Source: Xanthobacter sp. NM-25
Lineage (GTDB): Bacteria > Pseudomonadota > Alphaproteobacteria > Rhizobiales > Xanthobacteraceae
Reading direction: 5' to 3'
Length of the DNA stretch: 64,000 nt
NCBI RefSeq assembly: GCF_022138605.1
Contig: NZ_JACBFS010000007.1
Location: forward strand, 1-64,000
Made by a program: the position numbers and the translations under genes. The notes beneath the pieces were generated by a model. The model was not told where the DNA came from. It did not search any database and saw only the letters and a program-made list of their open reading frames with translations. This document shows positions 1 through 9,109 of this stretch, in pieces. Each line of letters opens with the position of its first letter. The first letter of the stretch is position 1.

Positions 1-1
1 C

Positions 2-1807
2 CCCCCCCCCACGACAGCCCCCGCGCCCCAGGCCCGCCCCGCGCCCCAGGCCCGGCCGGCGCCGCCGCGCCTGCCGGCTGCCGTGCCGCTGCCGCCACGG
101 CGGCCCGCCATTCCGCCGCAGACCACCGCTCGGGCCACCGAACCGGCGCCCCCGGCCACAGCCCGAGACGACACCCCGACGCCGGCGCGCGCGGCCCTCG
201 GCCCCACCGCGCCGCTGCCGCCCCCACGCCCTCCCGGCCCGTCGCGCCCCACCAGCGCGACCGCTGCGGAGCCGCCGCGCCTGGCCTCCCCACCGGCCGC
301 CTCTCCGGCGCCCCCTGCCAACACCGCGCCAGTGGCCAGCACCAGCATCACCACGCCGGTCGTGGCGCCGGTGCCGGCAGCTGTGGCCGCCGGACCGGAA
401 GCCCATGCCGATACGCCGACCGACACCCCAGCCGACACCCGGGCCGACAACCTGGCAGTCACCCAGACGGACACCCTGCCCTCGGACCCGGGTGGACCGC
501 GGACCGAGGCTGTCGCCGAGCCGCAGGCCGCCCCGGGCACACCCCCAACCGCCACGGCCGAGGCGCCCCCATCGTCCGCGCCGGCGGCCGAGGCCCATGA
601 TCATGCACCCGCCGCTGCGCCAGAAGCGCACCCGCATCCGGCAACAGCCGTCCCTTCGGCCGCCGGGGCGGTGGCGCCGATGGAGCTGGTGCGCCGGCTG
701 CAGCGGCTGCAGGACCGCATCGCCGGCGGCGACGTGGATGGCATCGTCACCCAGCGCACCTTGATCCGCGACATCGACCGCGCCTTCGCCAGCGCCGATG
801 CCGGCGTGTGGCAGGACCCTGCCAATGCGCGCGCCCTGGTGATCTACGCGCTGAGCGGCGGCACCCCGGCGGTGCTGCGGGACATCGTCACCCGCGAGCC
901 GAAGCCGGCCATCGACGAAAAGCTGCTGCTGGGCGCCCTGCTCTATGTGGAGGGGCGCGAGGAACCGGCCCTCGGCCAGCTGGGAGAGGTGGACGCCCGC
1001 AAGCTGCCCAATCCGCTCGGCGGCCAGATCGCCCTGGCGCAGGCGGCGCTGGTGGTGCGCAAGGATCCTCAGCGCGCGGCCCAGCTGCTGAATCTTTCGC
1101 GGCTGCTGCTGCCCGGCACCCTGGTGGAGGAGGCGGCGTTGCGCCGGCAGATCCTGGTGGCGGCCCAGGCCAACGACACCGAGCGCTTCACCCGCCTGTC
1201 GGACCAGTATCTGTTCCGCTTCCGGCACTCCGCTTATGCCGGAAACTTCCGGCAGCGCTTCGCCAGCGCCCTGACCCGCATGGCCTTCCTCGCCGCGCCC
1301 GATGGCCTGGAGCGGCTCGACCAGTTGCTGGCCGCCATGGAGGAGGACGGCCGGCGCGATGTCTACCTGTTGGTGGCGCGCGCCGCCCTGGTGGAGGGCA
1401 AGACCCGGCTGGCGGCGGGCAGCGCCCGACGGGCGCTGACGCTCGCCCCACCGGCCAGCCGCGACGCCGAGCGGGCGCAGCTCTATCTCGGCGCGGCCGA
1501 GGCGGTGACGGTGGATCAGTTCCAGGCCGCCACCCAGGCCCTGCGCACCGTGGATCGCGATCGCCTCGACCCGTCCGACGTGGCGCTGATGGATGCCGCC
1601 CTCTCCGCCGCCGACCTGGTGCGGCAGGCCGATCAACCTCCGGTGCCGGCCGCGCGGGCCAGCATCGCCGCGGCGCCGCGACCGGAACCCGCCGCCGGCC
1701 CCCCGCCCGGTGATGCCGGTACCGAGGCCAAACCCTCGGCGGTGGTGCTGAAGGCTCAGGACACCCTGAGCAAGATCGATACTTTGCTAAAGGATGCCCC
1801 GCGATGA
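2..1807 (+). CDS. motC: MotC-like flagellar motor protein (5' end outside window)
   Basis: MotC is a periplasmic protein of rhizobial flagellar motors thought to act with MotB. The reading frame is open to the left edge, so the gene is 5'-truncated; a GTG at 83 is the first in-window start but has no signal peptide after it, which argues that the real start lies upstream. The first ~215 visible residues are a Pro/Ala/Thr-rich low-complexity linker. A conserved helical, TPR-like region follows (from 'MELVRRLQRLQDRI', about nt 680, to about nt 1560). The C-terminus 'DTLSKIDTLLKD' resembles MotC ends. The 3' end overlaps the fliK start by 4 nt (ATGA), matching the motB-motC-fliK order of Hyphomicrobiales. 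Family call is good; linker function is unknown. Confidence 0.72.
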   Translation, partial: PPPTTAPAPQARPAPQARPAPPRLPAAVPLPPRRPAIPPQTTARATEPAPPATARDDTPTPARAALGPTAPLPPPRPPGPSRPTSATAAEPPRLASPPAASPAPPANTAPVASTSITTPVVAPVPAAVAAGPEAHADTPTDTPADTRADNLAVTQTDTLPSDPGGPRTEAVAEPQAAPGTPPTATAEAPPSSAPAAEAHDHAPAAAPEAHPHPATAVPSAAGAVAPMELVRRLQRLQDRIAGGDVDGIVTQRTLIRDIDRAFASADAGVWQDPANARALVIYALSGGTPAVLRDIVTREPKPAIDEKLLLGALLYVEGREEPALGQLGEVDARKLPNPLGGQIALAQAALVVRKDPQRAAQLLNLSRLLLPGTLVEEAALRRQILVAAQANDTERFTRLSDQYLFRFRHSAYAGNFRQRFASALTRMAFLAAPDGLERLDQLLAAMEEDGRRDVYLLVARAALVEGKTRLAAGSARRALTLAPPASRDAERAQLYLGAAEAVTVDQFQAATQALRTVDRDRLDPSDVALMDAALSAADLVRQADQPPVPAARASIAAAPRPEPAAGPPPGDAGTEAKPSAVVLKAQDTLSKIDTLLKDAPR

Positions 1808-3393
1808 AAACCCCGGATTGCCCGCACGCCTCCCCGCGTGCCGATGCCGGGGGACCGGCGCGCACCATCGACCCGCAGACCCACGACACCGCCTTCGCCG
1901 CCCTGATGTCGGACCTCGACCGGACCCCCGCCACGGCGCCACCGCAGCAGCCCGCCCCCGTGACACCGCCCGCCGACGGGACCGCGCCCCGCAGCACGGA
2001 AACTGCCCTTGGAGAGTTGCTCTCGCGCTGGCGCAGCGCCAGCGGCGACGACGATCCCCAGTGCCCTCTCCCCCCCGCATCCGGGACACCGGGAGAGGTG
2101 AGCGGAGCCCCGGCGGGGGATGGACCGGAGGCCGCAGAGCGCGCGCCAAAAACGCAGGACGCGCGCGTGCCGACGCCGCATGGACAGGCGCCGGATGGAC
2201 AGGCGGCGGCTGAACCGGAGGCACCCGTGCGGAACGCGGGCCCGAAGGACGCCATGCCTCGGCCGACACGGACGCAGCAGGCGGCAGCCCCCGCGCAGGC
2301 CTCCCCGTCGCCGGCCCCCGCGCAAATCCTTGGATCGCAGGGGGCTCCCGCGCCGTCCGCCTCCTGCGCCGGCCGCGCCCAGCGGCCGCATCGTGCGCCA
2401 GACCCTCAACCGTCCGAGGAGCCGGCATCCGCCACCGCCGTGCCCGGCGCGGCGCCGCCAGCGCTGACTGTGCCCCTGGCGGCGTCCCTGGCGGTGCCCC
2501 TGGCCGGCATGCGCCCCGCTGCGGCCCGGACAGAGCCGGCGCTCGCCGTGCCGGATCTGCCACATTCCCCCTCCGCCGAAGCTCGGCCGGGGGAGGCACC
2601 GACGGGCCACTCCGGCACCGCAGTCCGGGCCACCGTTCTCCATCGCGAGACCCATTTCGCACCGGTGACGCCGGGCCGCCCCGCCGGCGTGTCCATCCCG
2701 GAGCCGGCGACCAGCGACAGACCGGACACCTCCGACATCGCCATCGACGCCCCCGAACCGCGCCACCCGACGCCAGCCCCCCGCGCCGACGTCGAGCCGC
2801 CGTCCACCTCAACCGCCGCGTCACCCGCCCCGATGGGGGCATGGCTGGGGGCGACCCCGGCGCCCGCTCTGCCTCAGGTCAGCCTCGCTCAGGTGGGCGC
2901 GGCGATCACCCAGGAAGCGCGACGCCTGCAGGCCGGCCGGCCGGCGGATGCCAACGATGGCGCTCAGATGCGCGGACCGGTGCGGGTGCTGGAGATGGCG
3001 CTGTCGCCGGAAAGCCTCGGCCGCGTGGTGATCCGCCTGCGGCTCACCGCCGGCGGGCTCGACGTGCGCATCCGCGCCAGCCTGCCGGAAACCGCCCGGA
3101 TGCTGGAGCAGGACCGGGGTCACCTCGCCCGCCTGATGGCCGACCAGGGCCTGGAGCTCAACGACCTGCAACTGGAGACCGGCCCCAGCCTCGGCCGCTT
3201 TGGCACGGCCGGCTTCGTCCCGGAGCCACCGCGCTTCGAGCCGCCTGGCTTCGAGCCACCGCGCGCGAACGACCAGAGTGCCGCCGACCAGAGCCCGGAC
3301 GACAACGGACGTCGGCGTGACCCCCGCGATCCGCCGCCTCAGGACCAACCCCATCAGGATCCTGCCGATGAAGACCCTGCGCGCCGTCCTTAG
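1804..3393 (+). CDS. fliK: Flagellar hook-length control protein FliK (MotD)
   Basis: FliK is the exported molecular ruler that stops hook growth and switches the flagellar export gate. The 529-residue product has a long disordered Pro/Ala/Thr-rich N-terminal ruler region. At about residues 390-460 it has a compact Flg_hook-type domain with 'LSPESLGRVVIRLRL' and 'LARLMADQGLELNDLQL'. A degenerate tail follows, with the repeated unit FEPPGFEPPR and an acidic Asp/Pro/Gln end. The ATG overlaps the motC stop in an ATGA coupling. The last 26 nt overlap the lytic transglycosylase start. In Sinorhizobium the gene at this position is called motD/fliK. Confidence 0.85.
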   Translation: MKTPDCPHASPRADAGGPARTIDPQTHDTAFAALMSDLDRTPATAPPQQPAPVTPPADGTAPRSTETALGELLSRWRSASGDDDPQCPLPPASGTPGEVSGAPAGDGPEAAERAPKTQDARVPTPHGQAPDGQAAAEPEAPVRNAGPKDAMPRPTRTQQAAAPAQASPSPAPAQILGSQGAPAPSASCAGRAQRPHRAPDPQPSEEPASATAVPGAAPPALTVPLAASLAVPLAGMRPAAARTEPALAVPDLPHSPSAEARPGEAPTGHSGTAVRATVLHRETHFAPVTPGRPAGVSIPEPATSDRPDTSDIAIDAPEPRHPTPAPRADVEPPSTSTAASPAPMGAWLGATPAPALPQVSLAQVGAAITQEARRLQAGRPADANDGAQMRGPVRVLEMALSPESLGRVVIRLRLTAGGLDVRIRASLPETARMLEQDRGHLARLMADQGLELNDLQLETGPSLGRFGTAGFVPEPPRFEPPGFEPPRANDQSAADQSPDDNGRRRDPRDPPPQDQPHQDPADEDPARRP

Positions 3394-3952
3394 CCTGCCC
3401 ATGCTGGTCATGATGGCGGCGCCGCTCGCCGCCGCCCCGGCCGGCGGCCCCACGGACATCTGCGAGCGCGAGCTGGCGCGCGCAGCGAAGAAATACGACA
3501 TCCCCCTGCCGATCCTCTATGCGGTCGGCCTCACGGAGAGCGGCTACAAGGGCTCGCTGCAGCCCTATACCCTCTATATCGAGGGCAAGGACTACATCTC
3601 CTCCAACCTTCCGGACGCGCTGAAACTCTTCCGCGAGGCCCATGGGCGGGGCGTCAACCTCATCGATATCGGCTGCATGCAGGTGAATTATTACTGGCAC
3701 AAGGAAGAGTTCAACACGCTGGAGGAGATGTTCGACCCCCGCCTCAACGTGGAGCAGGCGGCGCGCTTCCTGCAGCAGCTGCGCAAGCGCGAGGGCAGCT
3801 GGACCATGGCGGTGGCCCGCTACAATGCCGGCCCCAAGAACACCGTCGGCCAGCACCGCTATGTGTGCCGGGTGATGAAAAATCTGGTGGCGGCCGGCGT
3901 CGGCCAGTGGACCCCCACCGCCAAGGCCTTCTGCGACGCGCCGGCGGAGTAA
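3368..3952 (+). CDS. Secreted lytic transglycosylase (SLT domain)
   Basis: A 194-residue product predicted to cleave peptidoglycan in the periplasm. I chose the ATG at 3368 because it is followed by a clear signal peptide ('MKTLRAVLSLPMLVMMAAP', cleavage near AAA-AP); the frame is open further upstream but that part lies inside fliK. SLT hallmarks are the catalytic glutamate in 'VGLTESGYKG', 'IGCMQVNYYWH' and 'VARYNAGP'. It overlaps fliK by 26 nt and is the last gene before a strong terminator. The flagellar context suggests it opens the cell wall for motor or rod assembly, as SLT enzymes beside rhizobial flagellar genes are presumed to do; this role is inferred. Confidence 0.85.
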   Translation: MKTLRAVLSLPMLVMMAAPLAAAPAGGPTDICERELARAAKKYDIPLPILYAVGLTESGYKGSLQPYTLYIEGKDYISSNLPDALKLFREAHGRGVNLIDIGCMQVNYYWHKEEFNTLEEMFDPRLNVEQAARFLQQLRKREGSWTMAVARYNAGPKNTVGQHRYVCRVMKNLVAAGVGQWTPTAKAFCDAPAE

Positions 3953-3962
3953 CGGCTCCCAA

Positions 3963-4006
3963 CGAGCGAAAGGCCGGCGCGGTTCCCCGCGCCGGCCTTT
4001 CGCTCG
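3963..4006. terminator. Bidirectional terminator between convergent genes
   Basis: A perfect 20-bp inverted repeat (3963-3982 with 3987-4006) encloses a TTCC loop. It contains AAAGG/CCTTT near the outer stem and lies between the transglycosylase gene (plus) and the MFS gene (minus). Confidence 0.85.
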
Positions 4007-4031
4007 CTTTGGACGTTTCCCTGATCTTGCG

Positions 4032-5387
4032 TCAGGCGGTGATGTCCACGTCGCGGGTTTCCTTGCCCAGCAGCAGGGCGATGAGGGTGAGCACCGCCAT
4101 GGCGGTCAGGTAGATGCCGACCCAGAACGGGCTGCCCGCGCCATAGGCCCACAGCGCCACCGCGATGAACGGAGCCACCGCCGCGCCGAGGATGGAGGAG
4201 ACGTTGTAGGCGATGCCCGAGCCGGTATAGCGCACGTTGGCGGGGAACAGCTCGGGCAGCAGCGCGCCCATGGGGCCGAAGGTCATGCCCATCAGGGTGA
4301 AACCGATGATCAGCCAGGCCATCACGCCCACATTGCCGGCGGCCAGCAGGGGCACCCAGGTGAGGCCAAAGAGGGCGATGGCGAGGGTGATCCAGATGAG
4401 GGTGCGCCGGCGCCCCCAGCGATCGGCCCAGGGACCCGAGGCGAGGGTGAAGATGCCGAAGAACACCACGCCCGCCATCATCATCAACACGAAGGTGCGG
4501 TAGTCATAGCCGAGCCCGGGCAGCGCGGCGGTGGTGGCGGCGCGGCCATAGCTCAGGGAATAGGTGGTCATCAGGTAGAACAGCACATAGGTGGCGAGCA
4601 TGTAGAAGGTGCCGAGGATCAGCTCGCGCCAATAAGTCTGCACCGCCGCCACCAGCGGCAGCTTGTGGACCCGGCCGTCCTCCACGGTCTTGGAGAAAAC
4701 GGCGCTCTCCACCAGGTTCATGCGCACCCACAGGCCGACGATCACCATCACCGCCGAGAACAGGAACGGCACCCGCCAGCCCCAGGCCAGGAACGCATCG
4801 GATGGGCGCGAGGGATCGCTCGAGGGCATCAGCGCCGCGATGACGAGGAACAGGCCGTTGGCAATGATGAAGCCGATGGGCGCGCCCAGCTGCGGGAAGG
4901 TGCCGTAGATGGCGCGCTTGCCCTCGGGCGCGTTCTCGGTGGCCACCAGCGCCGCCCCGCTCCACTCGCCGCCGAGGGCGAAACCCTGGGCGAGGCGCAG
5001 GACCACCAGAAGGCCCGGCGCCAGCCAACCCACCGTCTCATAGGTGGGCAGGAAACCGATGAGGAAGGTGGCGATGCCCATGGTGAGCAGGGCGCCCACC
5101 AGGGTGATCTTGCGGCCGCGCTTGTCGCCCAGGTGGCCGAAGAACACCGCGCCCAGCGGCCGCGCCACCATGGCCGCGCCGAACACCGCGAACGATGCCA
5201 GCAGCGCCGTGGTCTCGTTGCCGGACGGGAAGAAGAGATGCGGGAACACCAGCACCGCCGCCGTGGCATAGACGTAGAAGTCGTAGAACTCGATGGTGGT
5301 GCCGATCAGGCTGGCGAGGATGACCCGGGCGGGGGAATTGACCGCCGGCGCCACGGCCGCGGTCTCAAAGGTGGCTGTCGAGGACAT
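4032..5387 (-). CDS. MFS transporter, metabolite:H+ symporter (MHS) family
   Basis: A 451-residue, 12-helix inner-membrane permease. The MHS subfamily (KgtP/ShiA/ProP relatives) is indicated by 'IGTTIEFYDFYVYATAAVLVF' in helix 1 and 'FFGHLGDKRGRK' in the loop between helices 2 and 3. Further signs are 'LAQGFALGGEWSGA' in helix 4 and a second 'GPWADRWGRRR' after helix 8. MHS proteins import organic acids or compatible solutes with protons; the substrate cannot be told from sequence. The frame runs open to 5678, but I place the start at the ATG at 5387 because the upstream part is Cys/Arg-rich and lacks family character. It is monocistronic and convergent with the flagellar operon. Confidence 0.85.
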   Translation of the reverse strand: MSSTATFETAAVAPAVNSPARVILASLIGTTIEFYDFYVYATAAVLVFPHLFFPSGNETTALLASFAVFGAAMVARPLGAVFFGHLGDKRGRKITLVGALLTMGIATFLIGFLPTYETVGWLAPGLLVVLRLAQGFALGGEWSGAALVATENAPEGKRAIYGTFPQLGAPIGFIIANGLFLVIAALMPSSDPSRPSDAFLAWGWRVPFLFSAVMVIVGLWVRMNLVESAVFSKTVEDGRVHKLPLVAAVQTYWRELILGTFYMLATYVLFYLMTTYSLSYGRAATTAALPGLGYDYRTFVLMMMAGVVFFGIFTLASGPWADRWGRRRTLIWITLAIALFGLTWVPLLAAGNVGVMAWLIIGFTLMGMTFGPMGALLPELFPANVRYTGSGIAYNVSSILGAAVAPFIAVALWAYGAGSPFWVGIYLTAMAVLTLIALLLGKETRDVDITA

Positions 5388-5944
5388 GATGTGGGTTCCA
5401 GGACTCAAAAGATCCGTGCTCGGCGGGCGTCGGCCGGCGGAGCGCCATCCGATCCGAAGATACGGCAATTTTCGGTCGCTCTGGTGGGGGCAGACACGCC
5501 ACATGGCGCAGGTTGATTGGCCATTCAGATAGATTATTGCGCCCGCGTTGAACAGGCCGACACAGGCGATGCGGAGCCGCTCTGCTTCCATCGCATGGCA
5601 GCCCTTCACCCCTGCGCCGGGGGCACAGCTGCCACCCCACACGCCCCTCGCGATCGCGACGACGCGACACAACCGCACGTGGGAGCCGGCCGGCGCTCCA
5701 ATGGGTGCCAGTCTCGGCGTTCCGTGACGGGCGGCGCCACTCTCTCAGGCGACCTGACGCAGCGCCGCGGAGCGGTTGACCCTGCCGGCAAAAGCGACCA
5801 AACAACAGGGATCGCGGGGTGAAACACTCCTGTCCGCGCCCGTGCGGCGAGTCCGCCCGCACCGCTGGGACGGCGGCGATGGGACGGCGGCACCGGTGGC
5901 CGGAGGATGTGGACGCAACATGAAAAGGTCCGGGCAGAAGTCAC
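5388..5944. other. Intergenic region between MFS gene and manC
   Basis: 557 bp between divergently transcribed genes, which should hold both promoters. Several short overlapping frames exist on both strands but none has coding character or a recognisable product. I see no repeat, tRNA or strong regulatory motif. Confidence 0.5.
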
Positions 5945-7363
5945 ATGGCCAGAAGTGAGATCGTGCCCATCATCATGGCCGGGGGCTCGGGAACGCGCCT
6001 GTGGCCCATGTCGCGCGAAACCATGCCGAAGCAGTTCATCGAGATCCTCGATGACGGCCTCTCCACCTTCCAGGCCACCCTCCTGCGGATCCGCGACCCG
6101 CGCTTCGGTGCGCCCATCGTCGTCACCAACCATGAGTTCCGCTTCGTCGTCGCCGAACAGATGCAGGCCATCGGCATCGCCGGCGACATCGTGCTGGAGC
6201 CCGAGCGACGCGATTCCGCCGCCGCCGTGGCCGTCGGCGCCCTGCTCGCCCAGCGCCGCGATGCCGATGCCGTGTGCGTGAGCCTGGCCGCCGACCACGC
6301 GGTGCAGAATACCGGTGCCTTTCGCGAGGATTGCGCCGCTGCCGCACGCATCGCCGCCGAGGGCCTCATCATGACCCTGGGCATCGCCCCCACCCACCCT
6401 TCCACCGCCTATGGCTATATCGCCCCCGGCGCGGCGCTGGCGGCGCCCGGCGCCTATCGTCTCCAGCGGTTCGTGGAAAAGCCCGACGCCGAGACGGCCG
6501 CCGCCTACTGCGCCCAGGGCTTCCTGTGGAACAGCGGCAACTTCGTGTTCGCCGCCGGCGCCATGATCGAGGAGCTCGCCACGCTGGCCCCGGCGGTGCT
6601 GGCGGGCGCCCGCGCCGCCCTGGACGGAGCCCGCGAGGACCTCGACTTCCTGCGCCTCGATGGCGATGGTTTCAGCCAGATCCCGCGCATCTCCATCGAC
6701 TATGCGGTGATGGAGCACACCACCCATGCCGGCGTGCTCACCGCCCGCTTCGACTGGTCGGACGTGGGCGCCTGGGACGCCATCCACGCCCTGAAGGCGA
6801 AGGATGACGACGGCAACGTGCTCGAAGGCAATGTGGTCACCCTCGACAGCCGCGGCTCCCTGGTGCGCAGCGAGGACATTCTCACCACCGTGATCGGCCT
6901 CGACGACGTGGTGGTGGTGACCACCCTCGACGCGGTGCTGGTGGCCAGCAAGGCGGCGGCAGGCCAGGTGAAAGGGCTGGTGGAAAGCCTGAAACAGGCG
7001 GAGCGGCGCGAGGCCCGCGAGCACCTGCGCGTGTACCGGCCCTGGGGCTGGTATCAGCGCATCGACATGGGCCCGCGCTTTCAGGTGAAGCGCATCAACG
7101 TCAAGCCCGGCGGCCTGCTCAGCCTGCAGCGCCACTTCCACCGCGCCGAACATTGGGTGGTGGTGTCAGGCACCGCGGAGGCCAGCGTGGATGGGCAGGT
7201 GACCTTCCTGCACGAAAACGAATCCATCTACCTGCCCATCGGCTGCACCCATCGGCTGCGCAATCCGGGCAAGATCGATCTGGAGCTGATCGAGGTGCAG
7301 GTGGGCAGCTACACCGGCGAGGACGACATCGTCCGCATCGAGGACGCCTACGCCCGGGACTAA
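5945..7363 (+). CDS. manC: Mannose-1-phosphate guanylyltransferase / mannose-6-phosphate isomerase
   Basis: A bifunctional type II enzyme of 472 residues that makes GDP-mannose for surface polysaccharides. The N-terminal nucleotidyltransferase domain starts with 'MAGGSGTRLWPMSRETMPKQF' (pyrophosphorylase loop and PK motif) and has 'VEKPDAETAAAYCAQGFLWN' around residues 175-200. The C-terminal cupin-type isomerase domain (about 350-465) has 'RPWGWY', 'PGGLLSLQRHFHRAEHW' and 'LPIGCTHRLRNPG'. Length and domain order match ManC/XanB/NoeJ. It starts at the ATG after AGAAG and ends at a hairpin shared with the convergent rhodanese gene. ugd lies 16 kb downstream on the same strand, beyond the sulfur cluster. 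Confidence 0.92.
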   Translation: MARSEIVPIIMAGGSGTRLWPMSRETMPKQFIEILDDGLSTFQATLLRIRDPRFGAPIVVTNHEFRFVVAEQMQAIGIAGDIVLEPERRDSAAAVAVGALLAQRRDADAVCVSLAADHAVQNTGAFREDCAAAARIAAEGLIMTLGIAPTHPSTAYGYIAPGAALAAPGAYRLQRFVEKPDAETAAAYCAQGFLWNSGNFVFAAGAMIEELATLAPAVLAGARAALDGAREDLDFLRLDGDGFSQIPRISIDYAVMEHTTHAGVLTARFDWSDVGAWDAIHALKAKDDDGNVLEGNVVTLDSRGSLVRSEDILTTVIGLDDVVVVTTLDAVLVASKAAAGQVKGLVESLKQAERREAREHLRVYRPWGWYQRIDMGPRFQVKRINVKPGGLLSLQRHFHRAEHWVVVSGTAEASVDGQVTFLHENESIYLPIGCTHRLRNPGKIDLELIEVQVGSYTGEDDIVRIEDAYARD

Positions 7364-7398
7364 GCCCCCAGCCGACACATGCCCCTTGAAAACGCGAC

Positions 7399-7430
7399 CG
7401 CCCGGCGCGCGATCCGCGCACCGGGCGTTT
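7399..7430 (+). terminator. manC terminator
   Basis: A 13-bp stem with one mismatch (7399-7411 with 7415-7427), loop ATC, followed by TTT. It lies between convergent manC and the rhodanese gene. Confidence 0.7.
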
Positions 7431-7470
7431 CAGCCGCGGGGCCAAGCCCCGTTTACAAATGCGGCAACCG

Positions 7471-9096
7471 TCAGATGCGGTAGCTGGCCCGCTCGTCGCC
7501 GTCGATCTGCGCCAGGAGATTGGTCTCCCAGGCGAGATACTGGCGGGCCGCGGCCTTGTTGCCACTGTGGCGATCGTGCACGAAGAACAGGAAGTCGATG
7601 CACGCCTCGTCCGCCGGCAGGTCGGGGGTCGCCACCACCTCCAGCCCGGCCTCGCGCCAGGCGGCCGGCGTGCCCAGGTGAACGCGCACATCGCTGAAGC
7701 CCCGCTCCAGCAGCTCGCGGGCGGCGAGTTGCGCCAGCTCGGTGCGCTCGGCGACCAGCACCACCGGCGCCCCGCTCGACAGCGGCAGGGTGACCAGCAG
7801 CGGGCGGAGGCTCCACACCGCTCCGGTGAGGTGGCCGGCGCGATAGGCCATGCTGCCACGGATGTCCACCAGCTGCGCACCGGGCGGCAGGGCGGCCAGG
7901 GCCTCTACCGAAACCGCTTCCAACGGCTGCAGGGCCAACGCCGGCGCCACGTCTCGGGCGCTGTCCGCACCGGGCGCGAGGGGCGCGGCGACGCCCTCTT
8001 CCAGCACCTGGGCATCCCAGCCCATCTGCCGCATGCGGGCGGCAATCACCGGCGCGCGCACGCCCTCGCCGTCGAACAGCACCATGCGGGCGCCGCGGGT
8101 GGCGGCATATTGATCGGTCGCCTGCACCAGTTGGCCACCCGGCGCATTGACCGCGCCCGGCAGGCTGCCGGCGGCGTACTCCTCGGGGGTGCGCACGTCG
8201 AACAGATAGGTGGTCCGGTCGTGGTCCTCGCGGAACCGCTCCAGCTCCGCCGCACAGACGAACGGCACGGCCCAGCGGTCGGCAAAGGCCCGCGCGCGGG
8301 CCCGGAGGGCCGGCAGCGCGGCCTCAGGCGGCGGCGGCGGATAGAGCCGATCGGCGCCATGGTCGAGGGTCAGGTCGTCGAGATACCAGCCCTGGGTGCC
8401 GTTCTCGAGGGCGAACACCGGATTGGCGATGCCCATGTCGATGAGGTTCTGCGCACCGATGATGGAACGGGTGCGCCCGGCGCAATTGATGACGATGGTG
8501 GTGGCGGGATCAGGCGCCAGCAGTTCGGCCCGCAGCGCCAGCTCCCCGTTGGGGCAGCAGGTGGCGGTGGGAATGCTCATCTTGCGATATTCTTCCACCG
8601 GCCGGCCATCCAGCACCACCAGGTCCGCCTGCGCCTCCAGCTTGGCCGCGAGATCGCGGGCCGAGAGACGGGGCGTGTGGAAGCTCAGTTCCGCCAGCTC
8701 GCCGAAGGTCTTGCTCGGCACATTCACACCGGCGAACAGGCCGAAGCCGGCGTCCGCCCAGCCGGCGGCGCCACCGTCGAGAACGAAGACCGCGCCATAG
8801 CCCATGTCGCGCAGCCGGCGGGCGGCGCGCTCGGCCACCGCCGGCTGGCTGCCGACGGCGCCACCCTCGTCATAGACCACCACCCGGGTCGACAGGCGCG
8901 GCACCAGACGGCGCGCATCCAGCTCCAGACGGCTATAGGGCGCCGTCACGCCGAAGAACAGGTGCGCCTCACCGTAACGGCCGTGCTCGCGCACGTCGAG
9001 CACGGCGATCTCGCCGCCATCGCGCAGCCAGCTCTTCAGTTCCTGAGCGCCGACGCGCAGTTCCGGGGCCCATGTGGCCATAGACGTATCACTCAT
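7471..9096 (-). CDS. Four-domain rhodanese-like sulfurtransferase
   Basis: Rhodaneses move sulfane sulfur to cyanide or a thiol acceptor via a cysteine persulfide. The 541-residue product has four tandem rhodanese folds, at about 10-125, 140-245, 285-385 and 405-500. Each has the 'D(V/G)R'-type entry and '(L)xGGxxGW'-like remnants. Only domain 2 keeps a catalytic-loop cysteine: Cys205 in 'VINCAGRTRS'. The matching loops are 'VVYDEGGAV' in domain 1, 'VLFDGEGVR' in domain 3 and 'VLVAERTEL' in domain 4, so those domains look structural or substrate-binding. The gene follows the cupin gene by 13 nt with AGGGG upstream of the ATG, so the two form an operon. Physiological substrate unknown; thiosulfate or a persulfide product of the cluster is the inference. 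Confidence 0.88.
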   Translation of the reverse strand: MSDTSMATWAPELRVGAQELKSWLRDGGEIAVLDVREHGRYGEAHLFFGVTAPYSRLELDARRLVPRLSTRVVVYDEGGAVGSQPAVAERAARRLRDMGYGAVFVLDGGAAGWADAGFGLFAGVNVPSKTFGELAELSFHTPRLSARDLAAKLEAQADLVVLDGRPVEEYRKMSIPTATCCPNGELALRAELLAPDPATTIVINCAGRTRSIIGAQNLIDMGIANPVFALENGTQGWYLDDLTLDHGADRLYPPPPPEAALPALRARARAFADRWAVPFVCAAELERFREDHDRTTYLFDVRTPEEYAAGSLPGAVNAPGGQLVQATDQYAATRGARMVLFDGEGVRAPVIAARMRQMGWDAQVLEEGVAAPLAPGADSARDVAPALALQPLEAVSVEALAALPPGAQLVDIRGSMAYRAGHLTGAVWSLRPLLVTLPLSSGAPVVLVAERTELAQLAARELLERGFSDVRVHLGTPAAWREAGLEVVATPDLPADEACIDFLFFVHDRHSGNKAAARQYLAWETNLLAQIDGDERASYRI

Positions 9097-9109
9097 GATG
9101 ACGACCCCC

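Noticed and set aside
5510..5540. Sigma-54-like TGGCGC...TTGAT promoter in the MFS-manC interval
   Set aside because: The -12 element lacks GC at the required spacing; not a credible match.
5400..5680. N-terminal 97-residue extension of the MFS transporter
   Set aside because: Cys/Arg-rich and without membrane or family character; the ATG at 5387 gives a standard MHS-family N-terminus.
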